Part shown: positions 32,089 through 38,071 of the stretch, one piece after another
Position numbering within the stretch: position 1 is the stretch's first letter
Layout of the letters: each line of letters begins with the position of its first letter
Source: a virus
DNA length: 38,071 nucleotides
Reading direction: 5' to 3' (one strand)
IMG/VR virus record: IMGVR_UViG_3300047445_000048
Span: 1 to 38,071 of that record
Position numbers and translations under genes: made by a program
Notes under the pieces: generated by a model
Told to the model about the DNA's origin: nothing
What the model saw: the letters and a program-made list of their open reading frames with translations, nothing else
Databases searched by the model: none

Positions 32089-32871
32089 GTGAACACGATC
32101 AAAACGCGCCTGACCGTTGCGGCTGGCGTGGTGATCATCGCCCTTACGGCGGCTGCGTTCTGGCTGTCGTACGCGCACCTTCACGACGTGGCAGCGACGT
32201 ACGGCCTGGGCGGTTCGATGGAACGCGCCTGGGCCTGGCCCGCAACCCTGGACCTCTTCATCGTGGCCGGAGAGATCCTCATGTTGGTCGCTGCCCTGAA
32301 CGGCAAGCGTGACCCCTGGGCCATCGGCCTGACCGTGGCTGGCTCCGTCGGCTCCATCCTCCTGAACGTGCTGGGCGTCGGCCAGGGCGCCCCGGTCCTG
32401 ACCTACGTCGTCGCCGCTGTCCCGCCGTCTGCCGCGCTCCTGGCCTTCGGCGCCCTGATGCGCCAGCTCCACACGGCGGTTGCGGCGCCTGCCGTGGAGC
32501 CGCTGACGGTCGACACGAACGTGTCCCTGGAGGACCTGGACGGCGCGGCGTACGCCCGCAAGGAAGCCGCCCTGGAGGCCCCTGTGGCGTCTGCCGGGAC
32601 CCCGGTGACCCTGGAGGACCTCCTGGAGGAGCTGGACGCAGAGCTGGCCACGGAGGCCCCCGAAGAGGACGACCAGGAGGAGCCCGTGGAGGTCCCCGTG
32701 GTCACCCAGGTTCACCGCATCACGTCGAAGCCGACCGTCGCTGAGATCGCCGCTGCCGTGGAGGACATCCAGCGCGACGGCGAAGAGCTGAACGGCTACG
32801 CCCTGGCTACCTACTTCGGCGTGTCCGACCGGTCCGGACGCCGCTACCTGGCCGCCTACCAGGCCGCCTGA
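32089..32871 (+). CDS. DUF2637 membrane protein with C-terminal HTH-like domain
   Basis: A 260-residue protein. Four membrane segments lie at about 8-27, 49-69, 78-98 and 102-125; together they form the DUF2637 domain common in Streptomyces plasmids, phages and integrative elements (LGGSMERAWAWPATLDLFI is diagnostic). Residues 130-205 are an acidic linker (LLEELDAELATEAPEEDDQ). The end (TVAEIAAAVEDIQRDGEELNG, ALATYFGVSDRSGRRYLAAY) looks like a winged-helix or HTH domain, possibly DNA-binding. The GTG has GAGAGGAG upstream, and transcription is from element A 2. Its role is unknown; proteins of this family have been linked to transfer and regulation. Confidence 0.87.
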   Translation: MNTIKTRLTVAAGVVIIALTAAAFWLSYAHLHDVAATYGLGGSMERAWAWPATLDLFIVAGEILMLVAALNGKRDPWAIGLTVAGSVGSILLNVLGVGQGAPVLTYVVAAVPPSAALLAFGALMRQLHTAVAAPAVEPLTVDTNVSLEDLDGAAYARKEAALEAPVASAGTPVTLEDLLEELDAELATEAPEEDDQEEPVEVPVVTQVHRITSKPTVAEIAAAVEDIQRDGEELNGYALATYFGVSDRSGRRYLAAYQAA

Positions 32872-32908
32872 TTACCCCCAACTTCCGTACCACCAAGAGG
32901 AGTTCACG

Positions 32909-33217
32909 ATGACCAACACCATCTCCGTCCAGGAGTTCCGCCACTCGTCGACCCAGGGTTTCTACCTGGTGGCCGGTACGGAGCGCGTCGCGACGGCCAA
33001 CCAGTCCCGTGGCGGCTGGCGCCTGGTCTGGAACGTGGGCTCCGGCTCCCCCATCGTCGGCCTGACTCCGCTGTCCGTGATGCGCCAGGCCCTGGACGCC
33101 TGGCCGACCGTGCGGGCGACCGTGAAGGCGGAGCCTGCCAACGTGGTTCACGCCTCCACGAGCGTCCCGACGGTCGGCGTCCCGATGGGCGGCCAGCCTG
33201 GGTACCGGCGCCGGTGA
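32909..33217 (+). CDS. Hypothetical protein
   Basis: A 102-residue protein of unknown function, starting behind AAGAGGAGTTCACG. Residues about 17-60 are beta-rich (GFYLVAGTERVATANQSRGG, then WRLVWNVGSG), followed by a helix LSVMRQALDAWPTVRATVK; the C-terminus is Gly/Pro-rich and ends with basic residues. It follows the DUF2637 gene by 37 bases and is probably in the same element A 2 transcript. A terminator lies about 90 bases downstream. Confidence 0.78.
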   Translation: MTNTISVQEFRHSSTQGFYLVAGTERVATANQSRGGWRLVWNVGSGSPIVGLTPLSVMRQALDAWPTVRATVKAEPANVVHASTSVPTVGVPMGGQPGYRRR

Positions 33218-33438
33218 CGCCATTGGGGCCTCTGGGGTTGCTGTGATGCGCGACACAACCGCTAAGTAATTTGCGTTCGAGACTGGTCCCCTGACCAGCA
33301 ACGATGGGCCCCTGGCTTCGGCTGGGGGCCTTCTGTTCATTGTGGTCTACACACATTCTTCACGCGGAGCACAACCTTCCGCTTCGATTTGATGTCTTTG
33401 AACATGCAAGTACCTGAACGCTTAGATGGGGGAAAGAC
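33218..33438. other. Non-coding region with lower GC and one terminator
   Basis: About 220 bases with no gene. It contains GGTTGCTGTG...CACAACC hairpin-like text near 33237-33261, the terminator 33307-33337, and a more AT-rich stretch 33340-33430. TTGAAC (33398-33403) and TTAGAT (33422-33427) are 18 bases apart and could be a weak promoter for the next gene. No element A or B is present. Confidence 0.5.
33307..33337 (+). terminator. TTCG-loop terminator, family copy 1
   Basis: Ten-pair stem GGCCCCTGGC / GCTGGGGGCC around TTCG, then TTCTGTT. Very similar hairpins occur at 35804 and 36709. Confidence 0.87.
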
Positions 33439-33858
33439 ATGGTTCACCACCTGGTCATGTCGCTTTGCGTGTTTGTGCCCATGCCGATCGCTCACGGCTG
33501 GGCCTGGGGCGCCGCATCGGAGGAACTGTTCCCTCCGGCGGAGGAGACCCTCCAAGACCTGGCCGAACTCCCGCGCGCCCTGCGCTCGTACGGCAAAGCC
33601 GTGGCCCAGATCATTCGCCCCCGCAACGGGGACCGGTTCAACGTGACCGCCTTCAACACCACGACCGGTCAGGCCGAAGGCCGGGACCAATGGGTCTGGG
33701 ACACGGAGTTCCGCGCCTTCCGGCCGGAGGGGACACCCTTGGTCCCCGGGCTCCTCCGGAGTCGGCTCCTGACGGTCCAGCGGAGGCCGGTCAAGCTGGC
33801 CCCCGTGCCCCAGCCCAGCGAAGCCGCCCGCCGTCGTGTGATGCGTACCGCCGCCTGA
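33439..33858 (+). CDS. Hypothetical protein with hydrophobic N-terminus
   Basis: A 139-residue protein. The first 20 residues (MVHHLVMSLCVFVPMPIAHG) are hydrophobic and signal-peptide or membrane-anchor-like, although the positive start typical of signal peptides is missing. The rest has ELPRALRSYGKAVAQI, FNVTAFNTTTGQ and QWVWDTEFRAF, and a basic Arg-rich end (SEAARRRVMRTAA). The ribosome site is weak (GGGGGAAAG). Its location beside the switch genes would suit an exclusion or lysogeny-expressed function, but nothing in the sequence shows this. It ends at a bidirectional terminator. Confidence 0.68.
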   Translation: MVHHLVMSLCVFVPMPIAHGWAWGAASEELFPPAEETLQDLAELPRALRSYGKAVAQIIRPRNGDRFNVTAFNTTTGQAEGRDQWVWDTEFRAFRPEGTPLVPGLLRSRLLTVQRRPVKLAPVPQPSEAARRRVMRTAA

Positions 33859-33867
33859 CACACCAAA

Positions 33868-33899
33868 GGGCCCCCACCAGCCGCCGCCAGTGAGGGCCC
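33868..33899. terminator. Bidirectional terminator between converging genes
   Basis: Ten-base arms GGGCCCCCAC (33868-33877) and GTGAGGGCCC (33890-33899) pair with one mismatch. Genes converge on it from both sides. Confidence 0.75.
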
Positions 33900-33914
33900 C
33901 GCATGCGCCTCCCG

Positions 33915-34271
33915 TTAGTGGAGGTCGTTCTGACGAACCAGGAGCGGAACCCCGGCCATCGGGCCGTCATCCTCTTCGCTGTCCGTCAGGACGCTAAGCC
34001 TCTCGCCCCGGAGGTCGGCCACAAGCACGGCTTCCCCCACCGCCCGCGCCAGGTACCCCACCACGATCCGGAGTTCGGCGCGGGACACCTTGTCGTCCTG
34101 GCACAGATCTGCCGCCCGAATGGTGTCCTCCTTCGCCGTCAACAACATCTGATCCTCCATGCGGTCGGCCAGGCGGCTGATCACTCCGCCGTCCGAAGCC
34201 GCATAGGCCGCCTTGCCTTCCGGGCCGTCCCAGGGCAGACGCCGCAGGGGGGTCGCGTTACTGTCGTCCAT
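33915..34271 (-). CDS. Hypothetical protein, only minus-strand gene
   Basis: This 118-residue protein is the only gene read leftward. TAGGAGTC ends six bases before the start codon on this strand, third positions are GC-rich, and the terminator after it is bidirectional, so it is accepted over the overlapping + strand frame. It is mainly helical: VISRLADRMEDQMLLTAKED, IRAADLCQDDKVSRAELRIV and ARAVGEAVLVADL. It has no clear DNA-binding motif. It is divergent from the GntR-type gene with a 139-base control region, as in a lysis-lysogeny switch. It might encode an immunity partner or be expressed in lysogens; the role is unknown. Confidence 0.78.
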   Translation of the reverse strand: MDDSNATPLRRLPWDGPEGKAAYAASDGGVISRLADRMEDQMLLTAKEDTIRAADLCQDDKVSRAELRIVVGYLARAVGEAVLVADLRGERLSVLTDSEEDDGPMAGVPLLVRQNDLH

Positions 34272-34351
34272 GTCGACTCCTAGTCAGTCGGCCAGCCCCG
34301 GGACCGTTCACGCGGTTGCCGGGGCGCCTTGCGTCTATCGAGCCTCTGACC

Positions 34352-34375
34352 TTACGCGCTTACGCGGTTACGCGG
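34352..34375. repeat. Three tandem octamers in the divergent control region
   Basis: TTACGCGC, TTACGCGG and TTACGCGG follow each other without gaps between the divergent genes at 34271 and 34411. A related TTCACGCGG lies near 34307. Tandem sites in a divergent promoter region suggest binding of a regulator, most simply the adjacent GntR-type protein. Confidence 0.6.
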
Positions 34376-34410
34376 TAGCACGCTGGCGCGTTCCCGCAGA
34401 CCCTGACCGT

Positions 34411-34644
34411 ATGAACCTTGATCGCTCCGTCCCCGTGTGGCCCCAGGTCCGGGACGACCTACGCCGCCGCCTGGCCGCCCACGAGTGGGAGCCAGGCTCC
34501 CGCTTTCCCGGGACAGTCACGCTTGCCGCTGAATACGGTGTCACCCAGTCCACGGTTCAAAAGGCCGTGGTCTCGCTACGGGAGGAGGGCCTGGTGTTCA
34601 CGGTCCTGGGCTCCGGTAGCTACGTGTCCCGCCCATCGACTTGA
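34411..34644 (+). CDS. Small GntR-type winged-helix regulator
   Basis: A 77-residue protein that is nearly all GntR-family DNA-binding domain: VWPQVRDDLRRRLAAHEWEP, then TLAAEYGVTQSTVQKAV as the recognition helix region, and LVFTVLGSGSYVSR, the family's typical wing. There is no effector-binding domain, unlike most GntR proteins; similar short forms occur in plasmids and phages. No ribosome site precedes the ATG, so a leaderless or weakly translated message is likely; the frame is open upstream but would enter the control region. Its stop overlaps the -35 of element A 3. It is the best repressor candidate in the window. Confidence 0.8.
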   Translation: MNLDRSVPVWPQVRDDLRRRLAAHEWEPGSRFPGTVTLAAEYGVTQSTVQKAVVSLREEGLVFTVLGSGSYVSRPST

Positions 34645-34670
34645 CGCGACTCAATTGAGTCGCCTAGGTT
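34641..34670 (+). promoter_or_regulatory. Element A promoter-operator 3
   Basis: -35 TTGACG (34641-34646), palindrome GCGACTCAATTGAGTCGC (34646-34663), and -10 TAGGTT (34665-34670), spacing 18. The -35 overlaps the gntR-type stop. The downstream gene starts 30 bases later. Confidence 0.82.
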
Positions 34671-34700
34671 GGGGTCATACCCACTACGAAGGAGCCCAAG

Positions 34701-35795
34701 ATGACCGCCAGCCGCCCCACTCACTTCGCCCACACCGACGGAACCGTCTCCACCCGCAACTCCAAGACCCGCGTGTACGCCTGGGCCGTCGAAGAGCGTC
34801 GGGACCGCCACGCGGAGGCCCGCGACCTGGAGGCCCGCGCGGTGGAGCTGGAGGAGGAGCTGGCGACCTTCGAGCGACTCGTAGAGCTGAACCAGGTCAC
34901 GCGCAAGACGTCGCCGTGGTCCTACCCGAAGGGCTCCAGCTACCAGGAGTTCTACCTGGACGACCAGGCGGGTGCGCGCGTCTGGCTCGGCTCCCAGGTG
35001 GTGGACGCCGACGGCCAGCCGGTCAACGAAGCCTTCAGCCACGCCGTGGAGATCGTGAAGCACCGTGAGCGGCTCCTGGAGCACATCGCCAGCACCCTCA
35101 CGAAGTCCCAGGAGCTGGCCGACGGTCCCCGCTACACGTACCAGATCGTCCGCTGGTCGGAGCGTCGCGACTCGGCTTTCAAGGCCCTGTCCGCCTTCGA
35201 CCGCAAGCACGCCGTCTACAACGTCGTGGAGGCCCAGGAGGGCAAGGCCCCGGCGAAGGTGGAGGCTCCGGCCCCCGCCCCGGTCGCGGAGCCTGTCGCC
35301 CCGATTGAGGCGCCTGCCGTGGACCTGGCCGACGTCCCGGCGGAGGTCGTGGCCGCTGTCCGCCTCCAGGCCGCGAAGGAACTTCTGGACATGGTCGAGA
35401 CGGCCAGCCGCGCCAACGGTGCGGGCCTGATCACTGCGGCCCACCACCTGGCGCCGGAGCTGGACACCTGGGCCGCTGACGAAGAGCCGGAGGAGGAGCC
35501 GGAGCCGGAGCTGATCCGCGCGAAGGGCGTGCGCCTGACCCTGGGCCGCGCTGGACACGGGGGCGCCCTGGTCCGCCGTGGGGTCGGGTTCGGCGGCTAC
35601 AGCATCCCCGGGGCGGCCCACGAGCCTGTCCGGTCCCTGAAGGTCTTCTGGCGCTCCCCTGACGGCATGGCAGACGAGAACATCCCGCAGGCCCGCAGGG
35701 ACACGCTGGCGGAGTACACGGAGGCCCTGGAGGCACGCGGCTACACGGTGGAGAACGACGGCAAGAGCCTGACCGTGACGAAGCGGAAGCGCTGA
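34701..35795 (+). CDS. Large hypothetical early protein
   Basis: A 364-residue protein directly behind element A 3, with AAGGAG upstream of the ATG. Residues about 25-60 form a coiled coil (EERRDRHAEARDLEARAVEL); about 60-175 is mixed with VWLGSQVVDADGQPVNEAF; about 185-215 is a Pro/Ala linker (APAPAPVAEPVAPIEAP); helices follow, then a C-terminal domain (VRSLKVFWRSPDGMADENIP, and a basic end KSLTVTKRKR). No catalytic motif is recognised. Early expression and strong repressible promoter suggest a host takeover or regulatory protein, which is inference only. Confidence 0.85.
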   Translation: MTASRPTHFAHTDGTVSTRNSKTRVYAWAVEERRDRHAEARDLEARAVELEEELATFERLVELNQVTRKTSPWSYPKGSSYQEFYLDDQAGARVWLGSQVVDADGQPVNEAFSHAVEIVKHRERLLEHIASTLTKSQELADGPRYTYQIVRWSERRDSAFKALSAFDRKHAVYNVVEAQEGKAPAKVEAPAPAPVAEPVAPIEAPAVDLADVPAEVVAAVRLQAAKELLDMVETASRANGAGLITAAHHLAPELDTWAADEEPEEEPEPELIRAKGVRLTLGRAGHGGALVRRGVGFGGYSIPGAAHEPVRSLKVFWRSPDGMADENIPQARRDTLAEYTEALEARGYTVENDGKSLTVTKRKR

Positions 35796-35803
35796 CCGAG
35801 ACT

Positions 35804-35831
35804 GGCCCCCGGCTTCGGCTGGGGGCCCTCT
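35804..35831 (+). terminator. TTCG-loop terminator, family copy 2
   Basis: Ten-pair stem GGCCCCCGGC / GCTGGGGGCC around TTCG, then CTCTT. Confidence 0.87.
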
Positions 35832-35844
35832 TCGTGTGCCCGAC

Positions 35845-35874
35845 TTGACGCGACTCAATTGAGTCGCCTAAGTT
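35845..35874 (+). promoter_or_regulatory. Element A promoter-operator 4
   Basis: -35 TTGACG (35845-35850), palindrome GCGACTCAATTGAGTCGC (35850-35867), and -10 TAAGTT (35869-35874), spacing 18. It differs from copy 3 at one -10 base (TAAGTT against TAGGTT). The gene start is 30 bases downstream. Confidence 0.82.
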
Positions 35875-35904
35875 GGCCCTACAACCACAACGAAGGAGCG
35901 CAAA

Positions 35905-36693
35905 ATGATCACGCTGAGCATCGCGGGCCAGGCGGCGGACCACATCGACGGCACGGGCATGGCGCAGGGCTCGGAGGACGCCGAAGAGATCCTGATCCGC
36001 CGCTACTGGGACGGCGCCACCATCCGCCGGTACGGCAAGGGCTACCGCCTGACGATGACGGCCCCGGCATGGGTGTGGGCCTGGATCCTGGACAGCCTGG
36101 ACGCCCTCATGTGGTCGGACGACCTCACGGACGCTGAGCACAAGGCATACACGGCCACCATCAAGGCCATCCGCGACGCTGGCGCCGACAGTGCGGGTGC
36201 GGTCACCCGCCAGGAGCTGGAGGAGGCGGGCCTGGTCGAGCCGGAGGCGGCCCCGGTCGCGGAGGCGTCCCCGGTCGTGGAGGAGGCGCCCCAGGCTCCC
36301 GCCCACGTGTGCGACGAAGAGGCCGAGCGCGCCGCGTACACCCGCTACGTGTCGGACGGCATCGGGGACACGGACGGCTGGTTCGTGCCGGAGTCCTTCG
36401 ACGCCTGGCGGGCCCACTACCACCGGGGCATCGGCCACCAGGAGCCGCGCCTGGAGGAGTGCGACGCGGACGGCGTCGAGTGCCGAGCCCCGAAGCACGA
36501 GCGGACGCGGATGTGGGAGGAGGGCCCCCGCCGCAAGCGGACCCGGGAAAGCATCTGTGACGGGTGCTACGGCCACCGCAACGCGCGCCGCCGGGCCTTG
36601 ATCAAGTGCAAGTGCGGCGGGTACACCCGGGACGAACACCTGGCGATGGTGGAGGGCGGCTACCCGGGCCACATGTACACGGGCCTGATCTGA
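35905..36693 (+). CDS. Hypothetical early protein with Cys-rich C-terminus
   Basis: A 262-residue protein behind element A 4, with AAGGAGC upstream of the ATG. Residues 1-95 are mixed with an Arg/Tyr-rich stretch (IRRYGKGYRLTMTAPAWVW); about 100-135 is an Ala/Glu/Pro linker; the C-terminal half has AERAAYTRYVSDGIGDTDG and about seven cysteines, including CDGC (about 217-220) and CKCGG, which suggest a zinc-binding domain, near basic RRKRTRES. The layout is that of a nucleic-acid or protein-binding early factor. Function unknown. Between it and element A 3 the two genes share the promoter architecture but not obvious sequence. Confidence 0.84.
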   Translation: MITLSIAGQAADHIDGTGMAQGSEDAEEILIRRYWDGATIRRYGKGYRLTMTAPAWVWAWILDSLDALMWSDDLTDAEHKAYTATIKAIRDAGADSAGAVTRQELEEAGLVEPEAAPVAEASPVVEEAPQAPAHVCDEEAERAAYTRYVSDGIGDTDGWFVPESFDAWRAHYHRGIGHQEPRLEECDADGVECRAPKHERTRMWEEGPRRKRTRESICDGCYGHRNARRRALIKCKCGGYTRDEHLAMVEGGYPGHMYTGLI

Positions 36694-36708
36694 CCGGCAC
36701 GACGGTAC

Positions 36709-36732
36709 GGCCCCTGGCTTCGGCTGGGGGCC
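36709..36732 (+). terminator. TTCG-loop terminator, family copy 3
   Basis: GGCCCCTGGC / GCTGGGGGCC around TTCG, identical in its stem to copy 1. No U-run follows. Confidence 0.8.
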
Positions 36733-36740
36733 ACAGTGCT

Positions 36741-36788
36741 ATGTGCGTACCTTGACAACATCCAATGAGTTTGTTCCCCTAGGCACAT
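36741..36788. other. Candidate attP site upstream of the integrase
   Basis: An imperfect 48-base inverted repeat centred near 36764-36765: outer arms ATGTGC / GCACAT are perfect and 14 of 24 symmetric positions match. The size and place, immediately upstream of a serine integrase, fit attP of phiC31-type phages. The right arm overlaps the probable start codon. Confidence 0.5.
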
Positions 36789-38071
36789 GACACCACCACC
36801 CATGAACCAGGCCGCCCGTACGCTGGACGACGTGAGAGCAGTTGTGTACGTCCGCCAGTCGAAGCGCAGGGACGACGGAAGTGAGGCCAGCCCGGAGGCC
36901 CAACGGGAGAAGTCGGAGGCCCTGATCAAGGCGAAGGGATGGAACCTGGCCGGGCACTTCGCCGACGTCGGCCGCTCCGGCTGGGACCCCAACGCGGAAC
37001 GCCCGGAGTTCGACGAACTGATGGCCGCCGTCCGCGCCGGACACGTTGACGCTGTCGTCGTCTTCGCCCTGGCCCGCCTGACCCGGCAAGGCGCCTTCGA
37101 AGCGATGAAGATCGAAGAGGAGCTCCGGGCCCACGGCGTCCTCCTGGTCTCCGTGGAGGAGCCCTACCTGGACACGTCCTCCCCCATGGGCGTCGCGATC
37201 TTCGGCCTGATCGCCGCCCTGGCGAAGCAAGAGTCCGACATGAAGTCGGCGTACATCACTGCCACGAAGGAGAGCATCCGGAAGGTCGGTGGCCACACGT
37301 CCGGCATGGCCCCGTTCGGGTTCACGAGCGAGCGTGTCCAGCGCGGGAAGCTGAACGTCGTCCGCCTGGTCCCGCACCCGGAGGAGGCCGACCACGTCCG
37401 CCAGATGGTGACCTGGGCGACGGAGGGAGTGTCCGCCGCCAGCATCGCCCGCCGCCTGAACGAAGCGAAGGTCCCCACGAAGAACGCGAGCGACGAAGCG
37501 CGTCTGACCGCCCGCCGCAAGCGCTCCGTCTCGGAGACACCGACGGTCCCCGTGTGGACGTCCACAACCGTCCTGCGGATCCTCCGTGACCCGCGCCTGG
37601 CCGGGTATGCCATCACCTGGGAGGGCCGGACCCAGAAGACGAAGGACGCCCCCGGCACCATGGGCAAGCGGGCCATCCTCCGGGACGAAGAGGGCCGCCC
37701 CCTGGCCGCCCACGAAGCCGCCGTCAACCCTGACGAGTGGTGGCGCCTCCAAGACATCCTGGACGGCCGTACGCCGATCGTGCGCCAGACCCGTCGGTCC
37801 GTCCCCACGCTCCTGGCAGGGATGGGCGTCCTCTTCTGTGACGTGTGCGGCTCCGTCATGGTCTCGGACGAACGTAAGGGCGTGCGCCTGTACCGCTGTA
37901 ACCGTGCCAGCGCGGGCCTGGTCCCCGGACACGGTGGCCTGGCCATCAACATGGCCGTGGCTGACGACGTCGTGACCCGGGATGTCTGGTCACGCCTGGA
38001 GGCCATGGACCCCTCCGACCCGGACGACCTGGAGTTCCTGTCCGAAGCGGCCCGCCGTCACGCCGCCCAGG
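36787..38071 (+). CDS. int: Large serine integrase, 3' end cut by the window
   Basis: The site-specific recombinase for lysogeny; 428 residues are visible. The resolvase domain starts at VVYVRQSKR with catalytic S25, then ASPEAQREKSEALI, DVGRSGWDPNAERPEFDEL and VFALARLTRQG. Helix E (GLIAALAKQESDMKSAYI) leads to the recombinase domain (GGHTSGMAPFGF; STTVLRILRDPRLAGYAI). A zinc ribbon begins with C351 and C354 (FCDVCG) and continues YRCNR. The coiled coil and end lie beyond the window. Starts at ATG 36787, ATG 36802 and GTG 36832 are all in frame without a ribosome site; the first is used. The sequence does not look like R4's own integrase as I remember it. Confidence 0.92.
   Translation, partial: MTPPPMNQAARTLDDVRAVVYVRQSKRRDDGSEASPEAQREKSEALIKAKGWNLAGHFADVGRSGWDPNAERPEFDELMAAVRAGHVDAVVVFALARLTRQGAFEAMKIEEELRAHGVLLVSVEEPYLDTSSPMGVAIFGLIAALAKQESDMKSAYITATKESIRKVGGHTSGMAPFGFTSERVQRGKLNVVRLVPHPEEADHVRQMVTWATEGVSAASIARRLNEAKVPTKNASDEARLTARRKRSVSETPTVPVWTSTTVLRILRDPRLAGYAITWEGRTQKTKDAPGTMGKRAILRDEEGRPLAAHEAAVNPDEWWRLQDILDGRTPIVRQTRRSVPTLLAGMGVLFCDVCGSVMVSDERKGVRLYRCNRASAGLVPGHGGLAINMAVADDVVTRDVWSRLEAMDPSDPDDLEFLSEAARRHAAQ

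Noticed and set aside
33903-34283. + strand open frame opposite the 118-residue minus-strand gene
   Set aside because: It lacks a ribosome site, while the minus-strand frame has one with good codon bias and a terminator after it.
36752-36785. A fifth element A promoter in front of the integrase
   Set aside because: TTGACA and CAATGAG are present, but the palindrome is broken and no TANNNT box lies 18 bp away; it fits better as part of attP.

Overview
The window is about three quarters of a temperate siphovirus genome, almost certainly from a phage of a high-GC actinomycete, probably Streptomyces. The evidence is the strong third-position GC bias of the genes, frequent GTG starts, actinobacterial promoters of the TTGACN-18 bp-TANNNT type, a DUF2637 membrane protein typical of Streptomyces elements, an amidase/LysM endolysin and a large serine integrase. 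Gene order resembles R4-like Streptomyces siphoviruses; this is recollection, no comparison was run. No tRNA, IS element or CRISPR array was seen. All genes but one lie on the + strand, and the long antisense frames are shadows of GC-rich genes.

Layout. 1-340: non-coding left region with short repeats, possibly cos or terminase-binding. 341-10191: packaging and head-tail genes (terS, terL, portal, MuF-like protein, scaffold, major capsid, connectors, HK97 gp10-like protein, tail terminator, tail tube, and two tail-assembly chaperone frames joined by a GGGAAAC -1 slip site). 10206-17447: tape measure, a 1267-residue modular minor tail protein and a beta-helix tail spike. 17529-18925: lysis cassette (amidase-LysM endolysin and two small membrane proteins). 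18982-29549: nucleotide metabolism and replication (dNMP kinase, RecB/Cas4-type nuclease, a phiC31 gp3-like candidate recombination directionality factor, Holliday-junction-resolvase-like nuclease, primase-helicase, family A DNA polymerase) mixed with unknown genes. 29550-36693: regulatory and early region with a sigma-70-like protein, a DUF2637 protein, a small GntR-type repressor divergent from the only minus-strand gene, and two large unknown early genes. 36787-end: serine integrase, cut by the window edge, with a candidate attP directly upstream.

Two repeated control elements stand out. Element A is a promoter whose 18-bp spacer is filled by the palindrome GCGACTCAATTGAGTCGC or a close variant. 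It occurs four times, upstream of the sigma-like gene, the DUF2637 gene and the two unknown early genes, and looks like a set of repressor-controlled early promoters. Element B is an 18-bp GGRGAG-GTY-CTCTCC inverted repeat followed by GG. It occurs eight times, in the leaders of dNMP kinase, RecB-like nuclease, unknown gene, candidate RDF (two copies), primase, polymerase and an acidic protein. Many units end in strong hairpins with a TTCG loop. A reasonable but untested model is a cascade: repressor release opens the A promoters, the sigma-like protein or another A-controlled product acts on the B-marked middle genes, and the structural genes follow. The function of element B, which could be a DNA operator, a promoter part or an RNA hairpin, is the main open question.
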